The translations under genes and the position numbers were made by a program. A DNA stretch of 64,000 nt from Streptomyces griseofuscus (GTDB lineage Bacteria > Actinomycetota > Actinomycetes > Streptomycetales > Streptomycetaceae), in NCBI RefSeq assembly GCF_014673495.1, contig NZ_CP051006.1, positions 6,909,501-6,973,500 of the forward strand, read 5' to 3'. The number at the start of each line of letters is the position of its first letter. The first letter of the stretch is position 1. Shown here in pieces: positions 24,573 through 33,054 of the stretch. A model generated the notes under the pieces. That model was not told the DNA's origin, ran no database searches, and worked only from the letters and a program-made list of their open reading frames with translations.

Positions 24573-25907
24573 GTGACCACCCCCCTGCTGCTTCTCGCAG
24601 CCGCGTTCCTGCTGATTCTGGCCAACGGATTCTTCGTGGCGGCCGAATTCGGCCTGGTGACGGTCGAACGCCCCGAGGCCGAGAAGGCCGCCGCCGACGG
24701 CGACAAGCGCGCCCGTACGGTCGTGGACGCGCTGAAGGAACTCTCCTTCCAGCTCTCCGGCACCCAGCTCGGCATCACCATCACCTCCCTGGTCGTCGGC
24801 ATGCTCGCCGAACCGGCCCTGGGCCGGCTGCTGGCCACCCCGTTCGGCGCGCTCGGCCTGCCCGACGGTGTCGCCTCCGGTGCCGCCGTGCTCGTCGGCA
24901 TGCTGCTGGCCTCCGCGATCCAGATGGTGATCGGTGAGCTGGTGCCCAAGAACTGGGCGGTCTCCCGGCCGCTCCAGGTCGCGCGCTTCGTCGCGGGCCC
25001 CCAGCACCACTTCTCCCGGCTGTTCCGGCCGGTGATCGCCGCGCTCAACACGGTCGCCAACCGGCTGGTCCGCGCCCTCGGCGTCGAACCCGCCGACGAA
25101 CTGGCCTCCGCCCGCACCCCCGGCGAACTGGTCTCCCTGGCCCGGCACTCCGCGCAGGCCGGCGCACTGGAGCAGGACACCGCCGACCTGTTCGTGCGCA
25201 CCCTCTCGCTGGGCGAGCTGACCGCGCAGCACGTCATGACCCCGCGGGTGAAGGTCAGCGCGCTCCAGGACTCGGCCACCGCCGAGGACGTGGTCAACCT
25301 CACCCGGGCCACCGGACTGTCCCGCTTCCCCGTCTACCGGGAGAAGATCGACGAGATCGTGGGCATGGCCCACCTCAAGGACGCCCTCGCCGTCCCGGCG
25401 CGCGACCGGTTGCGCACCCCTGTGGGCCGCATCGCCCGCCCCGCGCTGCTGGTCCCCGAGACCCTGCCCGTCCAGCCCCTGCTGGCCCGGCTGCGCAGCG
25501 AACAGCCCATCGCGGTCGTGGTGGACGAGTACGGCGGCACGGCCGGCGTGGTCACCCTGGAGGACATCGTCGAGGAACTGGTCGGCGAGGTCCGCGACGA
25601 GCACGACGCCAAGGACGTGCCCGAACTGGCCGCCGCCCCGCCCGAGGACGGCAGGCCCGCCTGGGACGTGGCCGGCAGCTGCCGGGTCGACATCCTCCAG
25701 CGGATAGGCCTGGACGTGCCCGAGGGGCCGTACGAGACCGTCGCCGGACTGGTCGCCGACCTGCTCGGCCGGATCCCGGCTCCCGGCGACCGGGCCGAAC
25801 TGCCCGGCTGGCGGCTCGCGGTCCGCCAGGTCGGCCACTACCGCGCCGAACGGGTCCGCCTGGTCAGGACGGCCCCGGCGGCGAGCATCGCGGAGGCCGC
25901 CCGATGA
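24573..25907 (+). CDS. CNNM/HlyC-CorC family membrane protein with CBS pair
   Basis: A 444-residue protein with an N-terminal DUF21 transmembrane domain (four helices; LILANGFFVAAEFGLVTVERP is the signature), a CBS pair (~215-335; EYGGTAGVVTLEDIVEELVGEV ends it) and a C-terminal CorC/HlyC transporter-associated domain. Proteins of this kind export magnesium or cobalt, with nucleotide-sensing CBS domains. The older name hemolysin is misleading. The stop overlaps the next gene by four bases. Confidence 0.9.
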   Translation: MTTPLLLLAAAFLLILANGFFVAAEFGLVTVERPEAEKAAADGDKRARTVVDALKELSFQLSGTQLGITITSLVVGMLAEPALGRLLATPFGALGLPDGVASGAAVLVGMLLASAIQMVIGELVPKNWAVSRPLQVARFVAGPQHHFSRLFRPVIAALNTVANRLVRALGVEPADELASARTPGELVSLARHSAQAGALEQDTADLFVRTLSLGELTAQHVMTPRVKVSALQDSATAEDVVNLTRATGLSRFPVYREKIDEIVGMAHLKDALAVPARDRLRTPVGRIARPALLVPETLPVQPLLARLRSEQPIAVVVDEYGGTAGVVTLEDIVEELVGEVRDEHDAKDVPELAAAPPEDGRPAWDVAGSCRVDILQRIGLDVPEGPYETVAGLVADLLGRIPAPGDRAELPGWRLAVRQVGHYRAERVRLVRTAPAASIAEAAR

Positions 25908-26962
25908 GCGTGCTCCAACTGGTCCTCGCCGCCCTGCTGGTGCTGGCGAACGGCTTCTTCGTCGGCGCCGAGTTCGCCCTCGTGTCCGTGCGCCGCAGCC
26001 AGATCGAACCGCTCGGCACCACCCAGGCCCGGCAGGTGCTGTACGGCCTGGAGCGGCTGCCGCAGATGATGGCCGCCGCGCAGTTCGGGATCACCATGTG
26101 CTCCCTGACGCTCGGCGCGGTCGCCGAACCGACCGTCGCGCGGCTGCTGGAGCCGGTGTTCGAGGCGATCCACCTCCCGGACGGCGTGATCCATCCGCTC
26201 GGCTATGTCATCGCGCTGGCCGCGGTGGTCTTCTTCCACCTGGTCATCGGCGAGATGGTGCCGAAGAACCTCGCGATGGCGGCGCCCGAGAAGGCGGCGC
26301 TGTGGCTCAGCCCCGGCCTGGTCTGGTTCGCCCGGGTGTGCAAGCCGATCACGGTGTCGCTGGGCGCCGTCGCCCAGGCCGTGCTGCGGCTGTTCCGGGT
26401 GGAGCCCAGGGACGAGGTCGAGGCGGTCGTCACCAGCGAGCAGCTCAACCGGCTCCTGGAGGACTCCGGACAGGCGGGCCTGCTCGACCCGGAGGAGATG
26501 GAACGCCTGGAGGACGCCCTGGAACTGGGCTCCCGCCCGGTCACCGACGTCCTGCTGCGCCGTGAGTCCCTGGTCACGGTGACACCCGCGGTCACCCCGG
26601 GGGAGATCGTGCGGCTCACCGCCCGCACGGGATACTCCCGCTTCCCGGTCGCGGCGACGGAACAGGGCGCCTTCATGGGGTACGTCCACGTCAAGGACGT
26701 ACTCGACCTGGAGGACTCCGAACGGGCGGTGCCGCAGAACATCTGGCGCCCCATGACGACCCTGCGGGCCGAGCTCCCCCTGGACGACGCCCTCACGGTG
26801 ATGCGCCGCGCCGCCACGCACCTGGCCCAGGTGGCCGACGCGTCCGGCAAGGTGCTCGGTCTGGTGGCGCTGGAGGACGTCCTGGAGATGCTGGTGGGCG
26901 AGGTCCGCGACCCCGCGCACCGGGAGATCCCCGACTTCCCGGAGCAGGCGCTCGCCACGTAG
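25904..26962 (+). CDS. second CNNM-type membrane protein with CBS pair
   Basis: A 352-residue paralogue of the preceding protein with the same DUF21 domain (LVLANGFFVGAEFALVSVRRSQ) and CBS pair (ending GKVLGLVALEDVLEMLVGEVRDP), but without the C-terminal CorC/HlyC domain. The pair is translationally coupled (ATGA at 25904), suggesting a heteromeric divalent-cation transporter in which only one partner carries the extra regulatory domain. Confidence 0.9.
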   Translation: MSVLQLVLAALLVLANGFFVGAEFALVSVRRSQIEPLGTTQARQVLYGLERLPQMMAAAQFGITMCSLTLGAVAEPTVARLLEPVFEAIHLPDGVIHPLGYVIALAAVVFFHLVIGEMVPKNLAMAAPEKAALWLSPGLVWFARVCKPITVSLGAVAQAVLRLFRVEPRDEVEAVVTSEQLNRLLEDSGQAGLLDPEEMERLEDALELGSRPVTDVLLRRESLVTVTPAVTPGEIVRLTARTGYSRFPVAATEQGAFMGYVHVKDVLDLEDSERAVPQNIWRPMTTLRAELPLDDALTVMRRAATHLAQVADASGKVLGLVALEDVLEMLVGEVRDPAHREIPDFPEQALAT

Positions 26963-27020
26963 GCGCTCGCCGCTCAAGGGGGGCGGTGCGGGGGCTGTGC
27001 GGGTGCGGCTCGGTGGTGGG

Positions 27021-27055
27021 TCGCTCGCGCAGTTCCCCGCGCCCCTTCGGGGCGC
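27021..27055. repeat. dispersed Streptomyces intergenic element, copy 1, with terminator hairpin
   Basis: The sequence around TCGCGCAGTTCCCCGCGCCCC followed by TTC and GGGGCGC is a hairpin (GCGCCCC 27039-27045 / GGGGCGC 27049-27055) found between convergent genes. The same element, inverted, lies at 47720-47745. I recognise it as a very common Streptomyces intergenic sequence. It probably ends transcription of both the CNNM genes and the AAA gene. Confidence 0.75.
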
Positions 27056-28915
27056 CTACGTGGGCGACGGGTCCTGCGGGCCCCTGCCCGACAGGACCTC
27101 GCCGTACGCCTGCATCAGGTCGGCGAGGCGCAGGGTCGCCAGGTCGTCGCGGGTCAGTGATCCGGCGTACGTGGACAGCCGCAGATCCCGGTACGCGCAG
27201 CTCTTCTCGTACAGCGTGCGCAGGAACCGCCCGTTGCCCAGCTCGTCGATCCAGCCCTGGTCGACCACGTGCCCGGCGATCGACCGCAGCTCCTCCAGCG
27301 CCTCCTCGTCCCACTGGTCCCCGTTCTCCGCGGCCAGCACCTTCCCGATCTCGGTGAGTTCCCCGGGCCGGTAGGAAGGGAAGTCGACCCGGCTGGTGAA
27401 GCGGGACGACAGCCCCGGGTTCGCCGCGAGCAGCCGGTCCATCCCCTCGGGATACCCCGCGAGGATCACCACGAGATGGTCCCGGTTGTCCTCGGCCCGC
27501 TTCAGCAGCACCTGGAGCGCCTCGTCCCCGTACGCGTCCCCCTTGCCGTACCCGGAGTTGGAGAGCGAGTACGCCTCGTCCACGAACAGCACCCCGCCGA
27601 TCGCGGAGTCGATCAGCTCATTGGCCTTCACCGCGGTCTGCCCGAGGTACTCGCCGACCAGATCGGCCCGCTGCGCCTCGACGAGATGGTCCCCGCCGAG
27701 CAGCCCGAGGGCGTAGAACACCCGTCCGAGGATGCGCGCCACCGTCGTCTTGCCGGTCCCGGACGGCCCGGAGAAGACGAAGTGCCGCTTCGGCGGCTGC
27801 ACGGGCAGCCCCTGACCGGCCCGCAGCCGCGCCATGTTCAACTGCGCGGACAGCGCCTTCACCTGGCGCTTGACCGGTTCGAGCCCGACCATCCGCTCCA
27901 GTTCGGCGAGCGCCTGTTCGAGCAGCGCGGGATCGGTCGGCCCGGTGGGCAGCGGCGAGCCGGGCACCCCGCCCCGGTCGCGGACCCCCGGCTCGGCGAC
28001 GGCCGGCAGCGGCCCGGTCGGCAGCTCAGGTTCCGGCAGCCGCAGATCCCGCCCCTCGGTGCCGAAGAACGGATCGAACCCGTCGGGGCCGTCCACCGTG
28101 TCCCCGGCGCCGGTCAGGGTGATCGCGGCGAGATCGGCCGCGTCGTCGTACCCGTCCCCCTCGGAGATCGCCGCGAGCCGCGCCGAGGTGTCCATGAAGG
28201 CGGGGTCCACCCGGTGCACGGCCCGGTAGAGGGGGAGCGCGGCGGCGGAGCGGCCGGTGCCCTCGTGCGCGCGCGCGAGCCAGTAGCGCAGCTCCTTGCG
28301 CTGCGGCTGCTCGCTGCGGCACCGCATCAGCGCCGCCGACAGCAGGGGTTCCGCCTGGCCGTACATCTCCAGGCGGACCCGGGCCATGCCGCCGAACAGC
28401 CCCGCCTCTATGCCGAGCAGGGGATCGTCCAGCAGCGGATCGGTGTGCCGTACCAACTGCTCCCAGTCCTTGACCAGGTAGGAGCGGCAGGCGTGCAGAA
28501 AGCGGACCTGGGGATCGGTGTCGACCGGGGGCAGCCCGGCCAGCGCCCGGTCCAGCTCGGGCACATGCCGGCCGTCCAGCCAGTGCGAGGCGTGCGCCAG
28601 CAGCAGATCGCGCGGGCTCTCCAGCACCGGCTGCACCCACCAGCCCAGCCAGTACCAGGAGTTGATCGTACGGCGATGCCGGGCGCGCTGTTCGCCGAAG
28701 CGCTCGCGGTGCCGGAACATCCGCAGCAGCGCGGTGGTGGTGTCGGCCCGGAGCGCGTGCAGCCCGAGCCAGCCGTCCGCCATGCCCGGGTCCATCCGCA
28801 CCGCGGCCCGGAACTCCTCCTCCGCCTGCGGATAGGCGCCCATGGTGTAGGCGTCGACCCCGCGCAGCCAGGCGAGGTCGGCCGGGGCCTCGGGGCCCTG
28901 CGTGCCGAAGTCCAT
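27056..28915 (-). CDS. EccA-like AAA+ ATPase (CbxX/CfxQ family) with TPR N-terminus
   Basis: A 619-residue protein. The N-terminal ~270 residues are TPR-like helical repeats (MGAYPQAEEEFRAAVRMDP, and so on). A proline/glycine-rich linker leads to a CbxX/CfxQ AAA+ domain, with Walker A GPSGTGKT and Walker B VLFVDEA about 60 residues later, then SSRFTSRVDFPSY and the arginine-bearing DELGNGRFLRTL. This is the EccA architecture of type VII secretion, but no other secretion gene is nearby. The ATG at 28915 was chosen over GTG 28948 because GGGGGA precedes it. Its substrate, if it acts as a chaperone, is unknown. Confidence 0.87.
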   Translation of the reverse strand: MDFGTQGPEAPADLAWLRGVDAYTMGAYPQAEEEFRAAVRMDPGMADGWLGLHALRADTTTALLRMFRHRERFGEQRARHRRTINSWYWLGWWVQPVLESPRDLLLAHASHWLDGRHVPELDRALAGLPPVDTDPQVRFLHACRSYLVKDWEQLVRHTDPLLDDPLLGIEAGLFGGMARVRLEMYGQAEPLLSAALMRCRSEQPQRKELRYWLARAHEGTGRSAAALPLYRAVHRVDPAFMDTSARLAAISEGDGYDDAADLAAITLTGAGDTVDGPDGFDPFFGTEGRDLRLPEPELPTGPLPAVAEPGVRDRGGVPGSPLPTGPTDPALLEQALAELERMVGLEPVKRQVKALSAQLNMARLRAGQGLPVQPPKRHFVFSGPSGTGKTTVARILGRVFYALGLLGGDHLVEAQRADLVGEYLGQTAVKANELIDSAIGGVLFVDEAYSLSNSGYGKGDAYGDEALQVLLKRAEDNRDHLVVILAGYPEGMDRLLAANPGLSSRFTSRVDFPSYRPGELTEIGKVLAAENGDQWDEEALEELRSIAGHVVDQGWIDELGNGRFLRTLYEKSCAYRDLRLSTYAGSLTRDDLATLRLADLMQAYGEVLSGRGPQDPSPT

Positions 28916-29342
28916 CACGTCCCCCACAGACCGTGCCCCGTGGTTCACCGCCGGACGGTCGCCCGGCGGCCGCCGCGGCCGAACCGCCGTGCCGCGGACC
29001 GGAGTTGCAGGTGCGCGAGGCTGCCGCCGAAGGTCGCACCAAGGGCATCGTACCCGCGTGGGTACCGGGTGCCGAAGGGTGCGGTACAGGCCGTTCGGTG
29101 CGGGGATCGCGGACGGAACGGGGGCGCCTCAGTGACCGAGGGTGATCGGATCGGCGCGGAATGGGCCCGGAAAGCGATACACGGGCAGAACGAAGCCCCC
29201 GATCACGGGGGAACAATCGGGGGCTTCGCGTCTTCGGGCGGCTTCGAATCGCCGCACATTGAGAACGTAAGACCTGTACGGCCCCCCGGTCAAGCGAAGT
29301 TGGGGCGCTTCAGGAAGTTGGCCGACAAGAGCCTTCACAGTT
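28916..29342. other. intergenic region upstream of the AAA gene
   Basis: 427 bases that serve as promoter region of the AAA gene and downstream region of the uridine kinase gene. Apart from the hairpin at 29191-29228 no gene or motif is recognised. Base composition is slightly less GC-rich from 29230 to 29345. Confidence 0.6.
29191..29228 (-). terminator. hairpin terminator after the uridine kinase gene
   Basis: CGAAGCCCCCGAT (29191-29203) and ATCGGGGGCTTCG (29216-29228) form a perfect 13-bp stem with a 12-base loop. It lies about 115 bases beyond the stop of the minus-strand uridine kinase gene. Confidence 0.7.
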
Positions 29343-30104
29343 TCACCACATGGGGGTGGAGTCATCACTGTGGGTCACTCCTTGGCCCGATCCCTGGGGG
29401 CGCTCGGGCCCCGGCAGCACCTCGTACCCCTGGTCGGTCTGGCGCACCAGAAGCCCGGCGTGGGGGCGGGTGGGGTCGGCGGCGAAGTGCGCGCGCTCGG
29501 CCTCGACCCAGCCGTCCCAGAACTCCCGCTGTGCCGCACCGTCCCGCCGCCGGCCGCGCGCCCAGGACTCCTCGCGGGGCAGTTCCATCCACAGCAGTTC
29601 GGCCAGAAACGGCCGCAGCGCGCGGCGGCCCGCGCCGACGCCCTCCAGCAGGACCACCGGCGCGGGCGGCAGCGGGCGCGCCGGGCCGAACGCGCGGGCG
29701 TTCCAGTCGTAGGGGAGGTAGGCCCCGGCCTCGCCCCGGGACAGCGGCTCGATCACCTGCGTCAGCAGCCGGTCGGTCCAGTCGAACAGCCGCTCATGGC
29801 TGGCGATGTCGTCGAGATGGAGCACCGGCGCCCCGTCCAGCGCGGCGGCCAGCCGCCCGGCGAAGGTCGACTTCCCCGAGCCCGCGTGCCCGTCGACGGC
29901 GATCAGCCGGACCGGTCCGAGGGACGGCGGGAGCCCGTGCAGCCGGGCGGCGAGGTGCTGAATGACGATTCCCGAAGGTGTGGTGCGGTGTGGGGGGTTT
30001 TCCGGAAAGAGTCTAGTAGCGGCGCATAGCGGCCGGGCCGACGAGGGTGCCCCACGAAAGAAGGTTACTCTTGAACTATCGCTCGTCGGCGTCCCCCCGC
30101 GCAT
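29343..30104 (-). CDS. uridine kinase-like P-loop protein, start uncertain
   Basis: A P-loop phosphotransferase of the uridine kinase/AAA superfamily. The conserved part starts at about 29960 (IQHLAARLHGLPPS), with Walker A DGHAGSGKSTFAGRL, a Walker-B-like HLDDIASHE, the lid region YLPYDWNARAF and LLEGVGAGRRALRPF, and ends with the GYEVLPGPERP block. Between the conserved N-terminus and the ATG at 30104 there is no ATG, GTG or TTG in frame. The choice is therefore 253 residues with an unconserved leader or a non-standard start (ATT at 29963). The natural nucleoside substrate is unproven. Confidence 0.75.
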   Translation of the reverse strand: MRGGTPTSDSSRVTFFRGAPSSARPLCAATRLFPENPPHRTTPSGIVIQHLAARLHGLPPSLGPVRLIAVDGHAGSGKSTFAGRLAAALDGAPVLHLDDIASHERLFDWTDRLLTQVIEPLSRGEAGAYLPYDWNARAFGPARPLPPAPVVLLEGVGAGRRALRPFLAELLWMELPREESWARGRRRDGAAQREFWDGWVEAERAHFAADPTRPHAGLLVRQTDQGYEVLPGPERPQGSGQGVTHSDDSTPMW

Positions 30105-30241
30105 TTCTATGAACATTCTCGAATCGCTGACCGATATGTCGAATTCGGCGTTCCGGGGCTCCGCCGTGCTGAGTAAGGTGCCTCCTGCGCTACCGCGAGA
30201 AGCGGTGGCCGGGGACACGGTACGGGGACAAGGCAGGGGAC

Positions 30242-31198
30242 ATGGCCGCGGAGTTATTCGAAGGGCAGTATGTGTGGCACCCGGCGGCCGACGACCGAGT
30301 CCTGGCCGGCGTTTGCGTCGATGTCCGCGCCGGCCGATATCGGCATGCGTACGAGGCACTGGCGGAGACACGTCATGACTTCGCGCTGCGCGCCCATCGC
30401 TCCCTGGTCCTCGCCTCCGAGGCGGCCGGCACCGACCTGGTCGAACGCTGGCTGGACGAGGAGCCCTCGCCCGAGGCGGCCCTCATGTGGGCCCGCGTCG
30501 CCGTCCAGCGCGCCCTGCGCGCCGCCGACGGCAACGACGACCGGGCGGAGGCCCTGGAGCGCATAGCGCTCGCCGCCTGCGAACGGGCCGCGGTCCTGGC
30601 CCCGCGGGACCCCACCCCCTGGGTCGCCAAGCTCGCCATGGCCCGGCTGCACCGGCTGCGCGACCCCGCCCCGCAGGGCCTGCTCACCGCGCCGCCCGGC
30701 CCCTGGCGCCTGTTCGCGCACATCCTCAGCCTGGACCCCTGGCACCGCGAGGCCCACCACCGCTTCCTCTCCGCCTTCTTCGCCCGGCACGGCGGCTCGG
30801 TCAACGCCGCCTGGGACGTGGCCGCCTTCCTCAGTCAGCGCGCGCCCGCCGACTCCGCGCTGCGCCTGCTGCCCCTGGTCGCCCTGGTGGAGAGCTACAA
30901 CCCGACCCAGCTGCTCGCCGACCGGGTCTGGGAGCAGCCCCAGTGGCGTGCCACCGCGCTCGCCATCTACCACAACTGGCTTCCGGCGGTGGCCAGTTAC
31001 CGCTTCACGCCGGTGCTCGACCTGGCCTACCTCGCACACGCGCTGGTCATGGGCCAGCGCGAGTTCGAGGCCCGCGCGGTCTTCACGGCGATGGGCCCCT
31101 ACGCCTCACGCATGCCCTGGAGTGCCTTCGGTGACCCCGCCGAACAGCTCTCCCGGGCGCGCCGGGCCTGCGGGCTGCCCGTCCCCGGGCCCGCCTGA
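30242..31198 (+). CDS. helical-repeat hypothetical protein
   Basis: A 318-residue soluble, largely helical protein with no signal peptide or recognised catalytic motif. Several helix pairs resemble TPR-like repeats (ARAGRYRHAYEALAETR, ALERIALAACERAAVLAPRDPTPWVAKLAMARLH, SLDPWHREAHHRFL). The ATG at 30242 follows GGCAGGGGA. I recall it as a conserved Streptomyces gene next to the permease. It may be a scaffold or regulator, but no function can be assigned. Confidence 0.75.
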   Translation: MAAELFEGQYVWHPAADDRVLAGVCVDVRAGRYRHAYEALAETRHDFALRAHRSLVLASEAAGTDLVERWLDEEPSPEAALMWARVAVQRALRAADGNDDRAEALERIALAACERAAVLAPRDPTPWVAKLAMARLHRLRDPAPQGLLTAPPGPWRLFAHILSLDPWHREAHHRFLSAFFARHGGSVNAAWDVAAFLSQRAPADSALRLLPLVALVESYNPTQLLADRVWEQPQWRATALAIYHNWLPAVASYRFTPVLDLAYLAHALVMGQREFEARAVFTAMGPYASRMPWSAFGDPAEQLSRARRACGLPVPGPA

Positions 31199-31277
31199 CC
31201 CTCCTTTGCTCGTCACCCGTCCTCCCTCATCGAGTGCCGCTCCGAGCGCTCGAGAGGCACGAGAGAAAGGCCGATCT

Positions 31278-32819
31278 GTGTCAGAACGGATGTCTGCTCC
31301 CCGGGCCAAGGCCCGCGCCGGAGAAGACGCGGTCGTGCTCGACGACGACGCGACCCTGCATGCGATGGGTTATCCGCGGAAACTCACCCGCCGGTTCAAG
31401 GCGTTCGACAATTTCGCGATCTCCTTCACCATCATCAATATTCTTTCGGGCATCTTCTCGTCCTTCGGATTCGGTATGAACGCGGGCGGACCCCGCATTC
31501 TCGTATTCGGTTGGATCGGTGTCTCGATCATGGTGCTGCTCATCGGCGCGGCCATGGGAGAGGTCGCCTCCGCGTATCCGACGAGCGGTGCCCTCTATTT
31601 CTCCGCCGGTAAGCTCGCCAAGCGCCACAAGGGCGCCTGGTCCTGGTACACGGGCTGGTTGAATTTCGTCGGACAGATCGGCGGCACCGCCGCGACCGGC
31701 TATGCGGCGGCCACCTTCATCCAGGCCTTCGTGCAGCTCCAGTGGCCCTCCTACCAGCCGACCGTCCATCAGACGGTGCTGATCACGGCCTTGATCATCG
31801 TGCTCCAGGGGCTCGCCAACACCTACACGGTCCAGCTCGTCGCCGTCCTCAACCGCATTTCCGTATGGTGGCTGCTCATCGGACTCGTCGTGATCGTGGG
31901 CGCACTCATAGTGATACCGGATCACCATCAGTCGGCGTCGTTCGTCACGCATTTCGAGAACAACACCGGCTTCACGAGCGGACTTTACGGCGGCATGCTC
32001 GGCCTGCTGGTCACCAGCTGGACGTTCACCGGCTTCGACGGCAGCTTCCACATGTCCGAGGAAACGGTGCAAGCCACGGTCAACGCGCCCAAGGGGATCA
32101 CCCGCGCCATCGGCTATTCGGCGATCACCGGTCTCATCCTGATGCTGGCACTGGTCTACAGCATTAAGGACTACGCCAAGGAGGCCGCCAACGGCGCGCC
32201 GCCCGTGCAGATCCTGATCGACGGCCTCGGCCTGACCACCGCCAAGGTCATGCTCCTCATCGTCATCGGCGCGATGCTCTTCTGCGGCCTCGCCAACCTC
32301 ACCAGCAACACCCGGCAGATCTTCGCCTTCTCCCGCGACGGTGCCATGCCCGGCTCCCGGCTGTGGCACTCGGTCTCGCCGCGCACCCGTACGCCCGTCA
32401 AGGCGGTCTGGCTCGCGGTGGCCTGCTCGCTCGCCCTGATCGTGCCCGGCTGGTGGTCGCACACCGCCTTCACCGCGATCGTCAGCGTCAACGTGGTCGG
32501 CCTGTTCCTCGCCTACGCCGTCCCGATCTTCCTGCGGCTGCGGCTCGGTGACGCCTTCGAGTCCGGCCCGTGGAACCTGGGCCGCTGGAGCAAGCCGGTC
32601 GGCTGGCTCGCCGTGATCTGGATCGCGCTGAGCAGCGTCCTGTTCATGCTGCCGCAGGCGTCCCCGATCACCGTGGACTCCTTCAACTACGCGCCGATCG
32701 CGCTCGTCGTCGTCCTGCTCGTGGCCACCGTCTGGTGGTTCGCCACCGCGCGCCGCCGCTTCCAGGGCCCGATCAGCTACGGCCGCCCCGACGAGATCGC
32801 GGCCATGGACCTCGTCTGA
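31278..32819 (+). CDS. APC-superfamily amino-acid permease
   Basis: A 513-residue permease with about 12 membrane segments. The N-terminal core RRFKAFDNFAISFTIINILSG and GEVASAYPTSGALYFSAGKLA, with TGWLNFVGQIGGTAATG, match the GABA/choline/amino-acid subgroup (BAT1/UGA4-like) of the APC family. The GTG at 31278 follows AGAAAGG; an in-frame ATG four codons later is an alternative. A strong terminator lies 34 bases downstream. Substrate is probably an amino acid or GABA-like compound. Confidence 0.9.
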   Translation: MSERMSAPRAKARAGEDAVVLDDDATLHAMGYPRKLTRRFKAFDNFAISFTIINILSGIFSSFGFGMNAGGPRILVFGWIGVSIMVLLIGAAMGEVASAYPTSGALYFSAGKLAKRHKGAWSWYTGWLNFVGQIGGTAATGYAAATFIQAFVQLQWPSYQPTVHQTVLITALIIVLQGLANTYTVQLVAVLNRISVWWLLIGLVVIVGALIVIPDHHQSASFVTHFENNTGFTSGLYGGMLGLLVTSWTFTGFDGSFHMSEETVQATVNAPKGITRAIGYSAITGLILMLALVYSIKDYAKEAANGAPPVQILIDGLGLTTAKVMLLIVIGAMLFCGLANLTSNTRQIFAFSRDGAMPGSRLWHSVSPRTRTPVKAVWLAVACSLALIVPGWWSHTAFTAIVSVNVVGLFLAYAVPIFLRLRLGDAFESGPWNLGRWSKPVGWLAVIWIALSSVLFMLPQASPITVDSFNYAPIALVVVLLVATVWWFATARRRFQGPISYGRPDEIAAMDLV

Positions 32820-32852
32820 TCCGTACGGACCCAGGCGCGTCCCCGCGCCTCC

Positions 32853-32897
32853 AGGCCCCGGCCCCGGCACCGCCTCCGCGGTCCGGGGCCGGGGCCT
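32853..32897 (+). terminator. strong terminator after the amino-acid permease
   Basis: AGGCCCCGGCCCCGG (32853-32867) pairs perfectly with CCGGGGCCGGGGCCT (32883-32897). The loop contains a further ACCGC/GCGGT stem, giving a ~20-bp hairpin with one bulge. It is followed by TTTGT. Confidence 0.85.
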
Positions 32898-33054
32898 TTG
32901 TCCCCCTGCGCCCGCACCGCCACCGGATCAGACCAATATTCATGGCGCGGCATCCGCCCAAGTGCTGGCAGGGGCCCTGCGGCTGCTTCATAGTTGGCGC
33001 ACGACGTGCACATGATCCAGCCATGACTCCGGACACCTGGGGGTAATCGCGCCC

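Noticed and set aside
29236..29262. tRNA-like T-loop (GGCTTCGAATCGCC)
   Set aside because: The G53-C61 pair is missing and no acceptor or anticodon stem can be placed around it.
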